Below are positions 24,501-34,335 of a DNA stretch of 64,000 nucleotides, in pieces. Every line of letters starts with the position of its first letter. Position 1 is the first letter of the stretch. The notes below the pieces were generated by a model. That model did not search any database and was not told the DNA's origin. It saw only the letters and a program-made list of their open reading frames with translations. The translations under genes were made by a program, and so were the position numbers. The DNA comes from Kibdelosporangium sp. MJ126-NF4. Lineage in GTDB: Bacteria > Actinomycetota > Actinomycetes > Mycobacteriales > Pseudonocardiaceae. Location of the stretch: the NCBI RefSeq assembly GCF_000826545.1, contig NZ_CDME01000002.1, forward strand, positions 1 to 64,000, given 5' to 3'.

Positions 24501-24740
24501 ATGACGAACACACCAGAGGAATCAGCGAACGCCGAGAACGACCAGCAGCCGCAGGCCATCGGAGCTGTCGACCGACTGAGGATGCTCCCCGTGACAGCGC
24601 CGTTCGGCTTACGCGCGGCAGCGCTCGCGGGCCTGGTCCTCACGGCAGGTGCGGCCGCGGCTGGGGCGGCCGGGGTCTTCGACGACCCGGCGAGCGCGGT
24701 GGCCGTCTTCCCGATCTGCAGCATCGAGGACCCGCACTGA
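24501..24740 (+). CDS. Candidate lanthipeptide precursor (LanA) with a hydrophobic segment
   Basis: This 79-residue peptide has a strong GGAGAGGGAG ribosome binding site 30 bp after lanM, the usual place for a precursor. Residues 1-27 are acidic and polar like a leader. Residues 37-60 are strongly hydrophobic (LRAAALAGLVLTAG and on), rich in Ala and Gly, and could span a membrane. The tail holds the only cysteine, C73, with S65 eight residues before it, so at most one thioether ring could form there. AG/AA pairs at residues 50-58 could be protease sites. It does not match Nif11- or NHLP-type leaders. The precursor role is inferred from position. Confidence 0.65.
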   Translation: MTNTPEESANAENDQQPQAIGAVDRLRMLPVTAPFGLRAAALAGLVLTAGAAAAGAAGVFDDPASAVAVFPICSIEDPH

Positions 24741-24760
24741 GCTGCCAGGGCCGATAGCAG

Positions 24761-24798
24761 GTTCCTGACGACCGGCCGTTGGACCGGTTGTCAGGAAC
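24761..24798. terminator. Stem-loop after the precursor gene
   Basis: A 15-bp stem with one G-U pair (GTTCCTGACGACCGG against its partner) closes an 8-nt loop, 20 bp after the candidate precursor stop and 18 bp before the LAL regulator start. It can end lanM-lanA transcription; it could also be an operator for the regulator. Confidence 0.6.
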
Positions 24799-24816
24799 TG
24801 GGATAGTGTCGGTCAA

Positions 24817-27732
24817 GTGGGGCAACGGTCATCTACCATTGTTGGCCGCGATGGCGAACTGCGCACCATGGGGGAGTTGCTGGAGGCAGCACGCGGTGGG
24901 CATGGTGCCGCGATCTTCCTTGTCGGTGAGGGTGGCATCGGCAAGTCCCGTCTGGCCGCGACGGCCGCCGATCTCGGTTTCGCCGCGGAGATGAGGTTGT
25001 TGCGCGGCCGGGGGAGTGCGATGGGCCCCGCCGCGCCGTTCAGGTCGTTGACCGAGGCGTTGCTGTCACTGGCGCGGCTGGACAGTCCGGTCGACGTGGA
25101 CGCGCTTGGCCCGTACCGCGCGGTTCTCGGTCGCCTGATCCCGGATTGGGGACCGCCGGTCACCGACCACGAGGGTGGTTCGCAGGTCATCCTGGCGGAG
25201 GCGGTGCTGCGGCTGATCGGGCTGGCCGGACGGGGCAGCGGCTGCCTGGTGACGCTCGAGGACCTGCACGACGCCGACCCGGAAACTCTCGCCGTGGTCG
25301 ACTACCTGACCGACAACATCGCCCGACAGCCGATCGTGCTGCTCGGCACCATCCGGGCCGATCCGAGCCCCGCGCTGGCCGTCGCCGAATCGGCTGCCCG
25401 GCGTGGCGCCGCCGTGCTGCTGGAGTTGGCCCGGCTCGACAAACCCGACGTGCGCACGCTGGCCGCCTCGTGCTTGGGCGTCGAGCAGCATGACGTGCCG
25501 CAGGACGCCACTGACCTGTTGTGGGCGGGCAGCGCCGGGAATCCGTTCCTCGTCGAGGAGGTACTCGGCGGAATGGTGGACGGCGGTCTGCTGGTGGCGC
25601 AGGAAGGACGCTGGCGGCTGCGCGACACCGAACAGGCCATCGCGGCGCCCACGTTCGTGCGCAGTGTGGCCCGGCGCGTCGAACTGCTGGATCCCCAGAC
25701 ACGGGGGCTGGTGTCGGCTGCCGCCGTTCTGGGCCTGAGGTTTCCGCTCACGGTGATGCGGGAAGTCACTGGCCTGGCATACCGGGACCTGCTCAGTCAC
25801 CTGCACACGGACCGCGCGGCGCAACTGATCGTGTCCGACGATCAGGCACCCGGGTGGTACGGCTTCCAACACCAGTTGATCGTGGACGCGGTGCTGAGCC
25901 TGCTCGTCCCGAGCGACCGGGCGCGGCTGTCGGGCCAGGTCGCGGACGCGGTGGAAGCCGTCTACCCGGGACTTCCCGGTGAGTGGTGCCAGGTGTCCGC
26001 CTCCTTGCGCCTGGACTCCGGTGACACCGCCGCGGCCGGGCGGTTGTTCCTCGAAGCCGGTCGCCGCGCCCTCAACCAGGGCGCGGCCGACTCGGCTGTC
26101 GCGCTGCTCGACCGCGCGTGGGAGTGGCTCGAGGACGAAGACGGCACCGCGCGGGCGGATGTGCTGGAGACACTGCTCTACGCGCTCGCCGAAGCCGGGC
26201 AGATCGATCGGGCCCTGTCGTCGGTGACCGCGCTCGACCAGGTCGGCAGTGGGCTGGACCGGCAGCGCCGGGCCCGGCTGCGCACCCGGCTGGCCTGGGC
26301 GGCCCACGTGGCCGGGCGGTACGCCGACGGCACAGCTCAGGTCGACGCCGCCAGGACATTGCTTGGTCCGGACGCCAGCGCGGCGGACTGCGCGCCGATC
26401 GACGTCGTCGACGCCTACCTCGCGGTGGACCAGCCGGGACAGGAGCAACTGCGGAAGTCCGAGACACTGGCGCGCCGTGCGGCGACCGCCGCCGAAGCCG
26501 CGAACCTGCATGTCGTGGCCTGTCAGGCCTGGCAACTCCTGGGTGCCCTTGTCCGGCCGCGCGACCCGGGCAAGGCCTCCGTCTGCTTCGAACACAGCAG
26601 GTCCATCGCGGTCCGGCACGACCTGCCGATCTGGGAGATCCACGCGCTGGCCCGGCTGGGCAACGACGACGCGATGAACGACGGCAGCCTCGAGCGGATG
26701 AAACAGGCCAGGCAGAAGGCGTCGCGGATTGGTGCCGTGACCGCCAGGTACCACGCGGACTCGAGCACAGCGCTGCAACTCATCCTGCGCGGCGATTTCG
26801 ACGAGGCCGGGGCCTTGATCGACGAAGTGCTGACCGCCACGACGCGGCTGGGGCTGAGCGAGGCCGTGCGGTACGTCCGGCTGATGCGGGTCGTGCTCGC
26901 CGGGCATCGCGGCCGGAGCCAGGAGTTGGCGCGCGCCCTGGCTGATTTCCGTGCGAAGGAAGGTGACCTGATCCAGCACGCGCCACGGGTGCACGGCCTG
27001 GCGAAGGCGACCTGCGCGCTGCTGGAGGAAGACCGCCCCCGCGCGATCGCCGAACTGTCCACCGCGATGGACTACGAGGCGGCGAACCCGACGATCTACG
27101 CCTACGCCGGGCGGCACGGCGTGCGACTGCTGCTGCGGATCCTGTCGGGAGACGCGGACTGGCAGGAATACCACGAGACAACGGCGGATCCGGCCAGCCG
27201 GTTCCGCTGGGACCGCCAGTTCGCGACGTTCGGCCGAGCAGTGCTGGCCGGTCGGGACGGGAAGCACGAGGAAGCGGCCGAGATCGTCGCCGAAGCCGTG
27301 GAAGTGGGGGAACCATACGCCATGGGACGGCACCTCGGCCTGCGGCTCGTCGGCGAGGCGGCACTGGCCGACGGCTGGGGCACACCGGTCGAATGGCTCC
27401 GCACGGCGGAGGAATACTTCCACCGCGCCGACATTCCCGCTGCCGCCGGGGCGTGCCGAGCGTTGCTGCGTAGCACCGGCGCCCGCGTTGCCCAGCGCCG
27501 CAGCGGGGCTGGGCAGATCCCCGCCGCCCTCCGAACCACGGGCGTGACGGTCCGCGAGTACGAGATCCTGCGACTGCTCATGAACAGACTCGGAAACCGC
27601 GAGATCGCCGACCAGTTGCACCTGTCCCCGAGGACGGTCGAGCGTCACATCTCCAGCCTGCTGACCAAAACCGGCCTGCCCAACCGCAAGGCTCTCGGGG
27701 AGCTCGCCGCCTCCGTGAACCAGTCCGATTAG
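24817..27732 (+). CDS. LAL-family LuxR regulator with AAA-type ATPase domain
   Basis: This 971-residue protein is a large ATP-binding LuxR regulator. The N-terminal ATPase has Walker A FLVGEGGIGKSRLAA near residue 35 and Walker B LVTLEDLHDADP near residue 150. A long helical, TPR-like middle follows. The C-terminal LuxR helix-turn-helix is at about residue 915 (VREYEILRLLMNRLGNREIA, then SPRTVERHISSLL). LAL proteins often activate the secondary-metabolite cluster they lie in. It directly follows lanM and the candidate precursor, so it may control that locus or the P450-terpene pair downstream. GTG 24817 gives the expected N-terminus (STIVGRDGEL). The 293 bp after it show no clear feature. Confidence 0.9.
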   Translation: MGQRSSTIVGRDGELRTMGELLEAARGGHGAAIFLVGEGGIGKSRLAATAADLGFAAEMRLLRGRGSAMGPAAPFRSLTEALLSLARLDSPVDVDALGPYRAVLGRLIPDWGPPVTDHEGGSQVILAEAVLRLIGLAGRGSGCLVTLEDLHDADPETLAVVDYLTDNIARQPIVLLGTIRADPSPALAVAESAARRGAAVLLELARLDKPDVRTLAASCLGVEQHDVPQDATDLLWAGSAGNPFLVEEVLGGMVDGGLLVAQEGRWRLRDTEQAIAAPTFVRSVARRVELLDPQTRGLVSAAAVLGLRFPLTVMREVTGLAYRDLLSHLHTDRAAQLIVSDDQAPGWYGFQHQLIVDAVLSLLVPSDRARLSGQVADAVEAVYPGLPGEWCQVSASLRLDSGDTAAAGRLFLEAGRRALNQGAADSAVALLDRAWEWLEDEDGTARADVLETLLYALAEAGQIDRALSSVTALDQVGSGLDRQRRARLRTRLAWAAHVAGRYADGTAQVDAARTLLGPDASAADCAPIDVVDAYLAVDQPGQEQLRKSETLARRAATAAEAANLHVVACQAWQLLGALVRPRDPGKASVCFEHSRSIAVRHDLPIWEIHALARLGNDDAMNDGSLERMKQARQKASRIGAVTARYHADSSTALQLILRGDFDEAGALIDEVLTATTRLGLSEAVRYVRLMRVVLAGHRGRSQELARALADFRAKEGDLIQHAPRVHGLAKATCALLEEDRPRAIAELSTAMDYEAANPTIYAYAGRHGVRLLLRILSGDADWQEYHETTADPASRFRWDRQFATFGRAVLAGRDGKHEEAAEIVAEAVEVGEPYAMGRHLGLRLVGEAALADGWGTPVEWLRTAEEYFHRADIPAAAGACRALLRSTGARVAQRRSGAGQIPAALRTTGVTVREYEILRLLMNRLGNREIADQLHLSPRTVERHISSLLTKTGLPNRKALGELAASVNQSD

Positions 27733-28025
27733 GCTTCGGCACTCGTTTGAGCAGTGCGGCCTTCCGCATGCCAGTGTGCGGATCTGACAACGGTGGTGCT
27801 GCCGGGACTGGCCACTCGACCACGTGTCCGGGACGGACAGCCTGGGAGCGGTGCCAGAATGTCGGATCGCCGTGGCTACCGGCAAAGCGGCATCGACTGT
27901 CCTATTGTGTCTCACGCACTGTCCATGTCAGACTTTGCCGCGCCCCGCTCCGGGACCTGTCCACGAGGCCAATCCGTTGTCGGCGCTGAACCTACGAAGA
28001 CACCAGACTCTCGTTGACCGGACAC

Positions 28026-29432
28026 ATGAACCACGGACCAGATCGGCTCAGGAAACCGGACAAGGGGCCACCGGGCCAGTCGATCCCGCTGGCGCCGGGC
28101 GCGCTTCCGCTTGCCGGTCACACGCTGACGCTTCTCCGGAACCCCTGGCGGTTCCTGACAAGCCTTGCGGCACTGGACAGCACGCTGGCCCGGATGCGGC
28201 TCGGCCCGCTCGACGTGATCGTCGTGTGCGATCCCGGGGCCACGCATCGGCTGTTGCGTGCGGACCGGTTGTTCGACAAGGGCGGGCCGCTGTTTGACGC
28301 GGCCCGGCCGGTGATCGGCGACACCGTGCTGACCGCGCCGAGCCAGGAGCACCGCAGGCAGCGTCGACTGGTCCAGCCCGCGTTTCACCACACCCGGCTT
28401 CCTGGCTACACGACGGCCATGGCAGCCGAGGCGGCTGCGGTGACCGACAGGTGGACCGACGGTGGTCGCATTGCCGTGGCCCCGGAAATGCTGCGGCTCA
28501 CCACCCGGGTCTTCCTCGCGGCGATGTATTCGGAATCGCTGCCGCCGCCCGTGCTCGCACGCGCGACGGCCAGCATGGGAACCATCCTCGCCGGGTTGTA
28601 CCGGCAGATGCTGATGCCGTCGTGGCTGACGGCACTGCCAACGCGGCGCAACCGGCGCTACCGGCGGGCCTGGGCCGAGGTCGGCGAGTTGGTCAGGCGG
28701 ATCGCCGCCGAGCGGCGCATGAGCGGTGCCGACCACGGCGATCTGCTGTCGAGCTTGCTGGCCGCACGCGATGGTGAATCAGCGTCCGGTGAAGCCCGGT
28801 TGACCGACGACGAGATCGCCAACCAGCTCACCACGTTCGTCATCGCGGGGTCGGAAACCACCGCCAGCACGCTGGCCTGGTCGCTGTACTTGCTGGCCCG
28901 TCATCCGGCGGTGCTGGCGCGCGTGCAGGCGGAGGTTGATCGTGTCCTCAGCGATGAACCGGTAGATCACTCCCATGTGGACGCGCTGTCGGAGACCAGG
29001 TGCGTGCTGTACGAGGCGCTGCGCCTGTATCCGCCGGGATGGCTGTTGACCCGCACCACCACGGTCGACACCGAGTTCGAGGGATACCGGCTCAGGTCCG
29101 GCACGGCCGTCGTCTACAGCCCGTATCTGTTGCACCATCTTGAGCAGGAGTTCGCTGACGCCGAGCGTTTCGACCCCGCCCGCTGGGCCCGTGGCGCCGA
29201 CCAGGAACGGTTCGGGGCGTTCATTCCGTTCGGTGCCGGTCCGCGCCGCTGTATCGGTGACAGTTTCGCGATGGCGGAGGCGACGACCGTACTGGCCACG
29301 ATCGTGCGTCGCTGGGCCATCGAGATCAACCCCGCCGAACGGGTACGCCCGGCTCTCGCCGCGACCCTGCGGCCCCGGAATTTCTGGTTACGCGTGCACG
29401 CCCGCACGGGGCAACGGCGCGAGTTGCTCTGA
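28026..29432 (+). CDS. Cytochrome P450 (terpene-oxidase type)
   Basis: This 468-residue protein is a P450. The I-helix oxygen-activation motif is VIAGSETTASTLAW, the K-helix ExxR motif is YEALRLYPPGW, and the haem loop is FIPFGAGPRRCIGDSFA with the axial cysteine. The long N-terminus and PLAGHTL start resemble bacterial pentalenene and epi-isozizaene oxygenases. The next gene, 17 bp later, is a class I terpene synthase, so it probably oxidises that enzyme's product. Redox partners are not encoded adjacent; the ferredoxin reductase at 17505 is distant. ATG 28026 is chosen over TTG 28014. Confidence 0.93.
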   Translation: MNHGPDRLRKPDKGPPGQSIPLAPGALPLAGHTLTLLRNPWRFLTSLAALDSTLARMRLGPLDVIVVCDPGATHRLLRADRLFDKGGPLFDAARPVIGDTVLTAPSQEHRRQRRLVQPAFHHTRLPGYTTAMAAEAAAVTDRWTDGGRIAVAPEMLRLTTRVFLAAMYSESLPPPVLARATASMGTILAGLYRQMLMPSWLTALPTRRNRRYRRAWAEVGELVRRIAAERRMSGADHGDLLSSLLAARDGESASGEARLTDDEIANQLTTFVIAGSETTASTLAWSLYLLARHPAVLARVQAEVDRVLSDEPVDHSHVDALSETRCVLYEALRLYPPGWLLTRTTTVDTEFEGYRLRSGTAVVYSPYLLHHLEQEFADAERFDPARWARGADQERFGAFIPFGAGPRRCIGDSFAMAEATTVLATIVRRWAIEINPAERVRPALAATLRPRNFWLRVHARTGQRRELL

Positions 29433-29449
29433 CAGAAGGAGTTCCAGCG

Positions 29450-30517
29450 ATGTCGACCTCAGCGTCCGCTGATCCCGCCTACGGCCTGTACTGTCCCGTT
29501 CCACCGGTCGATCCGCTCGGCGGGAAGGTGCTCAACGAAAGGTCGTTCCGCTGGTTTCGGGCACTCGGGTTGGCCCGAGGGCAGTGGCTGGCCGAGACGG
29601 AGGCGGCCTGCCCGATGGATCTGCTGGCCATGGCCTGCCCCGAGGGTGTTCCCGAGCGCATGCGGGTCGTCGCCGACCTGTGGTTATGGGAATACGCGTT
29701 CGACGATCACTTCTTCGACGCCGGAGAGTTCGACGGCGATCCCACCAGCGCGGCCACCCTGCTCATGCCCCACGCCTATCTGCTCGAATGCCCGCGCTAC
29801 GCCACTCCGGCCCCGGGCAGTTGGGAAGCGGCCATGCTCGACGTCCGCACCAGGATGGCTGCCTGCGGCCCGGGTACGCAGCTCGATCGCTGGTCAGCCA
29901 TCCGACGGGATCTGCTGCTCGCCCTGATTTTCGAGGCCGCGGCCCGGCAGCGCGGTGAGTACCTGAGTCTTCGGGACACCATCAGGCTGCGGATGGACAC
30001 CACCGGCGCGCTGTCCTATCTCAACATGATCGGATTCCTGCACGGGTACGAGCTGTCCGCCGCGGAACTGGCGTGGCCCGAGACCGTCGCCGCCACCCAT
30101 GCGTGCTCCGCGGTGCTGTCGCTGGACAACGATCTGTTCTCCTATGACCGCGAGAAAGTCGTGGAACCGAGTGTTCTCATGAACGCCGTGGAAACTGTCG
30201 CGGTGCACGCGCGGCTTCCCGCCACACTGGCCGCTCAGCGGGTCGTCGAGTTGCGTAACCGAATCATGCGGCTGCTGGTGCGGTTGACAGAAACCCTCAG
30301 CCGGTCGGGATCCGCGGAGCTGGCCCATTATGCGAAGAACATGACGCAGTGGGTCCGGGCGAATCTCGACTGGAGCCTGGCGACCCACCGTTACGTGAGT
30401 TACCGGCCGGATGCCGACGCCACGTTCGCCGTCCACCTCCACCTCACCGAGACCGCGGCGCCCAGCCCGGCGGCGGACACCAGCACGAGCATCTGGTGGT
30501 GGGATCTCATCGACTGA
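29450..30517 (+). CDS. Class I sesquiterpene-type synthase
   Basis: This 355-residue protein has both metal-binding motifs of class I bacterial terpene cyclases. The Asp-rich motif is FDDHFFDAGEF near residue 85, and the NSE triad is NDLFSYDREK near residue 224 (N-x3-S-x3-E). A C-terminal THRYVSY supplies the Arg-Tyr pair that senses diphosphate. The length fits sesquiterpene synthases, which cyclise farnesyl diphosphate with Mg2+. AAGGAG lies upstream of the ATG. It is paired with the P450 gene; together they should make an oxidised terpenoid whose skeleton cannot be predicted. Confidence 0.93.
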   Translation: MSTSASADPAYGLYCPVPPVDPLGGKVLNERSFRWFRALGLARGQWLAETEAACPMDLLAMACPEGVPERMRVVADLWLWEYAFDDHFFDAGEFDGDPTSAATLLMPHAYLLECPRYATPAPGSWEAAMLDVRTRMAACGPGTQLDRWSAIRRDLLLALIFEAAARQRGEYLSLRDTIRLRMDTTGALSYLNMIGFLHGYELSAAELAWPETVAATHACSAVLSLDNDLFSYDREKVVEPSVLMNAVETVAVHARLPATLAAQRVVELRNRIMRLLVRLTETLSRSGSAELAHYAKNMTQWVRANLDWSLATHRYVSYRPDADATFAVHLHLTETAAPSPAADTSTSIWWWDLID

Positions 30518-30673
30518 GGTCGATCGCGTCGGCACACCGACCGGGGGCGCCGTAACAGTGTTCGGGTAATCACAGACCCGAGGCATGGGTGGCCGATTCG
30601 TGACCTGAGAACGCACCGGATCGGGATATGGTCGGCGACCAGAACGTGCCGTTCTCACTGTTTGGGGTGTTCG

Positions 30674-32363
30674 ATGGTGCATACCCACAAGGGCCGGACT
30701 GGCCGCTTCGCGGCGATCGGCCTCTCCGCGGTGCTCGTCTTATCCGGCTGCGCGGAGTCCCAGCGAGGTCAGAACGACCCCGGTGCAGGCGGGGGGTGCC
30801 CCCAAAGCCGGTGGCACCATGACCTTCGCGACCGAGGGCGCACCGAAGCTGTTCGACCCGTTCTTCGCCACCGACGGCGCGACCTTCCGGACCTCACAGC
30901 AGATCTTCGAGGGGCTCATCGAGTTCAAGCCGGGCACCGCGGAGGCGGCACCCGGCCTTGCCGAGAAGTGGTCCTCCAGCCCGGACGGCAAGCAGTGGAC
31001 GTTCGACCTGCGCAAGGGCGCCAAGTTCCACGACGGCACCGCGTTCGACGCCGAGGCCGCCTGCTTCAACTTCAGCCGCTGGTACAACCAGAAGGACGCG
31101 GGCCAGAGCGCGGCGGTCACCGGCTACTGGCAGGACAACTTCGGCGGGTTCTCCGACGGGGCGAAGCCGTCGCTCTACAAGTCCTGCACGGTCAAGGACC
31201 CGCAGACCGTCGTGGTCGAACTGACCAGCTACACCAGCAAGTTCCCTGACATCCTCGGCCTGCCGTCGTTCGCCATGCAGAGCCCGACCGCGATGAAGCA
31301 GTACGACGCGGACAAGGTGGTCAAGCAGGGCGACAGCTTCGTCTACCCGGCATACGGCCAGCAGCACCCCAGCGGCACCGGCCCGTTCAAGTTCGCCAAG
31401 TACGACAAGGCCAACGGAACGGTCGAACTGGTCCGCAACGACGACTACTGGGGCACGAAGACCTTGCTCGACAAGCTGATCCTGCGGGCGATCCCGGACG
31501 AGACCGCACGCAAGCAGGCACTGCAGTCCGGCGACGTGCAGGGCTACGACCTGCCGTCGCCCGCGGACTGGCAGCAGCTGAAGAAGGACGGCCACAAACT
31601 GCTGATCCGCCCCGCGTTCAACGTGATGTACATCGGCATCGGCCAGAAGAACAACGCGAAGCTGCGCGACCTGAAGGTACGCCAGGCGCTCGCCCACGCC
31701 ATCGACCGCGAAGGCCTGGTCAAGCAGCAGCTCCCGGAGGGCGCGAAGGTCGCCGAGAACCTCTACCCGGACACGATGTTCGGCTGGACCGGTGACGTGC
31801 AGAAGTACGCCTACGACCCGGCGAAGGCCAAGACCTTGCTCGCCGAGGCGGGTGCGAGCAACCTCGAGGTCACCTTCTACTGGCCGACCGAGGTCTCCCG
31901 GCCCTACATGCCCAGCCCGCGGGACATCTTCGGGTTCGTCCGGGGCAACCTCGAGGCGGTCGGTGTGAAGCTCAACGTGGTCAGCAAGCCGTGGAACGGC
32001 GGCTACCTCGAGGACGTCGACCAGGCCAAGGCCGACGTGTTCCTGCTGGGCTGGAACGGTGACTACAACACACCGGACAACTTCATCGGCAACTTCTTCG
32101 CCGACCCGAACAACCGGTTCGCCACCGGCTCGGCCACCTGGGGCAACCAGCTGTCCGCCGAGATCAAGGCGGCCGACGCCGAGCCGGACAAGGACAAGCG
32201 CAAGGGCATGTACGAGGCGCTGAACAAGAAGCTGAAGGCGGAGTACCTGCCCGCGATCCCGGTCGCCCACTCGCCGCCCGCGCTGGTCACCTCCGCCAAG
32301 GTCACCGGCCTGAACCCCAGCCCGTTGACCGACGAGCGATTCAACACCGTGAGCCTCGGCTGA
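30674..32363 (+). pseudogene. Peptide ABC transporter substrate-binding lipoprotein, one-base frameshift
   Basis: Two frames make one family 5 solute-binding protein (SBP_bac_5). Frame 1 from ATG 30674 gives a lipoprotein signal with lipobox VLSGC and a short linker. The rest, from about residue 40 (KAGGTMTFATEGAPKLFDP), is in the next frame and runs to 32363. Removing one G from the six-G run at 30791-30796 restores a continuous protein of about 562 residues. Known blocks follow: AEKWSSSPDGKQWTFDLRKG and RQALAHAIDREGLVKQ. It should deliver oligopeptides or dipeptides to the permeases encoded next. The gene is either broken or contains a sequencing error in a homopolymer. Confidence 0.85.
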
Positions 32364-32376
32364 CGGCGGAAGAACT

Positions 32377-33402
32377 GTGCTTCGTTACACCGTCCGGCGG
32401 CTGCTGCAGCTCGTGTTCGTCGTCGTCGCGCTGTCGCTGCTGCTGTTCGCGTGGTTGCGTTCGCTGCCAGGAGGGCCGGTCTCGGCCCTCCTCGGCGAGC
32501 GGGCCACCACCGAGTCCCGCGCCCGACTGACCGCGGAACTCGGGCTCGATCAGCCGATCTTCGTGCAGTACCTGAAGTTCCTCGGCCGAGCCGGGTCGGG
32601 GGACTTCGGCGTGTCCACGGGCGTGCAGCCGGGCGACTCGGCCATGGCGATCTTCCTGCAACGGTTTCCGGCGACTCTCGAACTGTCGGTGCTGGCGATC
32701 GTGATCGCCATCGCGGTCGGTATTCCGTTGGGGTACCTGGCCGCCCGCCGTCGCGGCGGGTGGCTGGACAACCTCAGCGTGGTCGGCTCACTGATCGGCG
32801 TCGCCGTGCCGGTGTTCTTCCTGGCGTTCGTGCTCAAGCAGGTCTTCGCGGTGGAACTGGGCTGGTTTCCCACCACCGGACGACAGGAAGGCGGGCTCGA
32901 CGCGACGAGGGTCACCGGGTTCTTCGTCCTGGACGGCCTGATCACGCAGGAGTTCGACGCGGCGTGGAACGCCGTCAAACACCTGATCCTGCCCGCGATC
33001 GCGCTGTCCAGCATCCCGTTCTCGGTCATCGTCCGGATCACCCGTGCCTCGGTGCTCGACGTGCTCGACGAGGACTTCGTGCGCACCGCCGAGTCGAAAG
33101 GGCTCACCACCCCGGTGATCACCCGACGGCACGTGCTGCGCAATGCGATGTTGCCGGTGGTGACGACGATCGGGCTGCAAACGGGGGCGCTGCTGGCCGG
33201 TGCCGTGCTGACCGAGAAGGTGTTCGCCTTCCCGGGGATCGGGCAGGCGCTCGCGATCGGCTTCGAGCGCCGCGACTATCCGGTCCTGCTGCTGTTGATC
33301 CTGTGCGCGGCAGGGGTTTTCGTGCTCGTCAATCTGGCGGTCGACCTGTCGTACGCGGTGATCGACCCCCGGATCCGGACCGGATCGGGCGGTGGGCGAT
33401 GA
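32377..33402 (+). CDS. Peptide ABC transporter permease, DppB-like
   Basis: This 341-residue permease has about six membrane segments, beginning with LQLVFVVVALSLLLFAWL. The characteristic EAA loop appears as DFVRTAESKGLTTPVITRRH. The long extracytoplasmic loop before TM2 is typical of DppB/OppB. It pairs with the DppC-like protein to form the channel of a peptide importer. GTG 32377 follows the binding-protein gene by 13 bp, and its stop overlaps the next ATG. Confidence 0.93.
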   Translation: MLRYTVRRLLQLVFVVVALSLLLFAWLRSLPGGPVSALLGERATTESRARLTAELGLDQPIFVQYLKFLGRAGSGDFGVSTGVQPGDSAMAIFLQRFPATLELSVLAIVIAIAVGIPLGYLAARRRGGWLDNLSVVGSLIGVAVPVFFLAFVLKQVFAVELGWFPTTGRQEGGLDATRVTGFFVLDGLITQEFDAAWNAVKHLILPAIALSSIPFSVIVRITRASVLDVLDEDFVRTAESKGLTTPVITRRHVLRNAMLPVVTTIGLQTGALLAGAVLTEKVFAFPGIGQALAIGFERRDYPVLLLLILCAAGVFVLVNLAVDLSYAVIDPRIRTGSGGGR

Positions 33403-34328
33403 CGGCTCGGACAGACAAGATCGACAAGCTCGCCCAGCGAGCCGCCGAAGCCGACGCCGGAGTGAGCCTGGCCGCGGCGGCGTGGCGCAGGCTGCGCCGC
33501 AACCCGGTGTTCCTGATCGGTGCGGGGATCGTGGTGGTGTTCGTGGTGCTGGCGATCCTGTCGCCGCTGCTGGCCGCACACGACCCGGCCGAACCCATGC
33601 TCGGCGACCAGGTCGTCCGTGCCCGCAACGAGATCCCGGCGGCGCAGCCGGGGCACCCGCTCGGCGGTGACCAGGTCGGCCGGGACCTGTTGTCCCGTCT
33701 GTTGGTCGGTGCGCAGCAGACGCTGCTGGTCGGCGTGCTGGCCACGTTGATCGGCCTGGCCGGTGGGCTGGTGCTGGGCACGCTCGCGGGCGCGATGGCC
33801 GGGTGGGTGGACACCCTGATCATGCGCGCGGTCGACGTGATGCTCTCGATACCGGGCCTGCTGCTCGCGGTCTCCATCGGCGCGCTGTTCGCGCAGCCCA
33901 ACCAGTACACCGTGATCCTCGCCGTGGCCATCGTGCAGATCCCGGTGTTCGCCCGGTTGCTGCGCGGCTCGATGCTGGCGCAGCGGTACAGCGACCACGT
34001 GCTCGCCGCGCGGGCACTGGGCGTGCGGCAGCGGGCGATCGTGTTCCGGCACATGCTGCCGAACTCGCTGGGACCGGTGATCGTGCAGGCCACTCTCGTG
34101 CTCGCGATCGCGATCATCGAGGCGGCCGGGTTGTCGTTCCTCGGCCTTGGCAATCCCGACGACCGAATACCGGAGTGGGGGCAGATGCTCGGCCAGGCGC
34201 AGAACGTCATCGACAGTCATCCGCAGCTGGCGTTCTGGCCCGCGGGCTGCATCATCGTTGTCGCGCTGGGGTTCACGCTGGTGGGCGAGTCCCTGCGTGA
34301 GGCGCTCGACCCGAAGAGTCGGCGGTGA
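33399..34328 (+). CDS. Peptide ABC transporter permease, DppC-like
   Basis: This 309-residue permease starts at ATG 33399, overlapping the upstream stop by ATGA. It has the DppC layout: a cytoplasmic N-terminus, TM1 (VFLIGAGIVVVFVVLAILSP), the HPLGGDQVGRDLLSRLLVGA block and an EAA loop (HVLAARALGVRQRAIVFRH). It forms the second half of the peptide channel. The longer reading frame upstream is rejected because it runs within the dppB-like gene. Confidence 0.93.
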   Translation: MTARTDKIDKLAQRAAEADAGVSLAAAAWRRLRRNPVFLIGAGIVVVFVVLAILSPLLAAHDPAEPMLGDQVVRARNEIPAAQPGHPLGGDQVGRDLLSRLLVGAQQTLLVGVLATLIGLAGGLVLGTLAGAMAGWVDTLIMRAVDVMLSIPGLLLAVSIGALFAQPNQYTVILAVAIVQIPVFARLLRGSMLAQRYSDHVLAARALGVRQRAIVFRHMLPNSLGPVIVQATLVLAIAIIEAAGLSFLGLGNPDDRIPEWGQMLGQAQNVIDSHPQLAFWPAGCIIVVALGFTLVGESLREALDPKSRR

Positions 34329-34335
34329 GTCGCTG

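Noticed and set aside
25066..27915. A 949-residue open frame on the minus strand opposite the LAL regulator
   Set aside because: It is the GC-rich shadow of a clear ATPase-LuxR gene; its translation is low-complexity Arg/Gln/Gly-rich with no family match.
30562..30581. TCGGGT-N8-ACCCGA inverted repeat after the terpene synthase
   Set aside because: Short arms with a long spacer in GC-rich DNA; it could be a weak terminator or chance, so it was not annotated.
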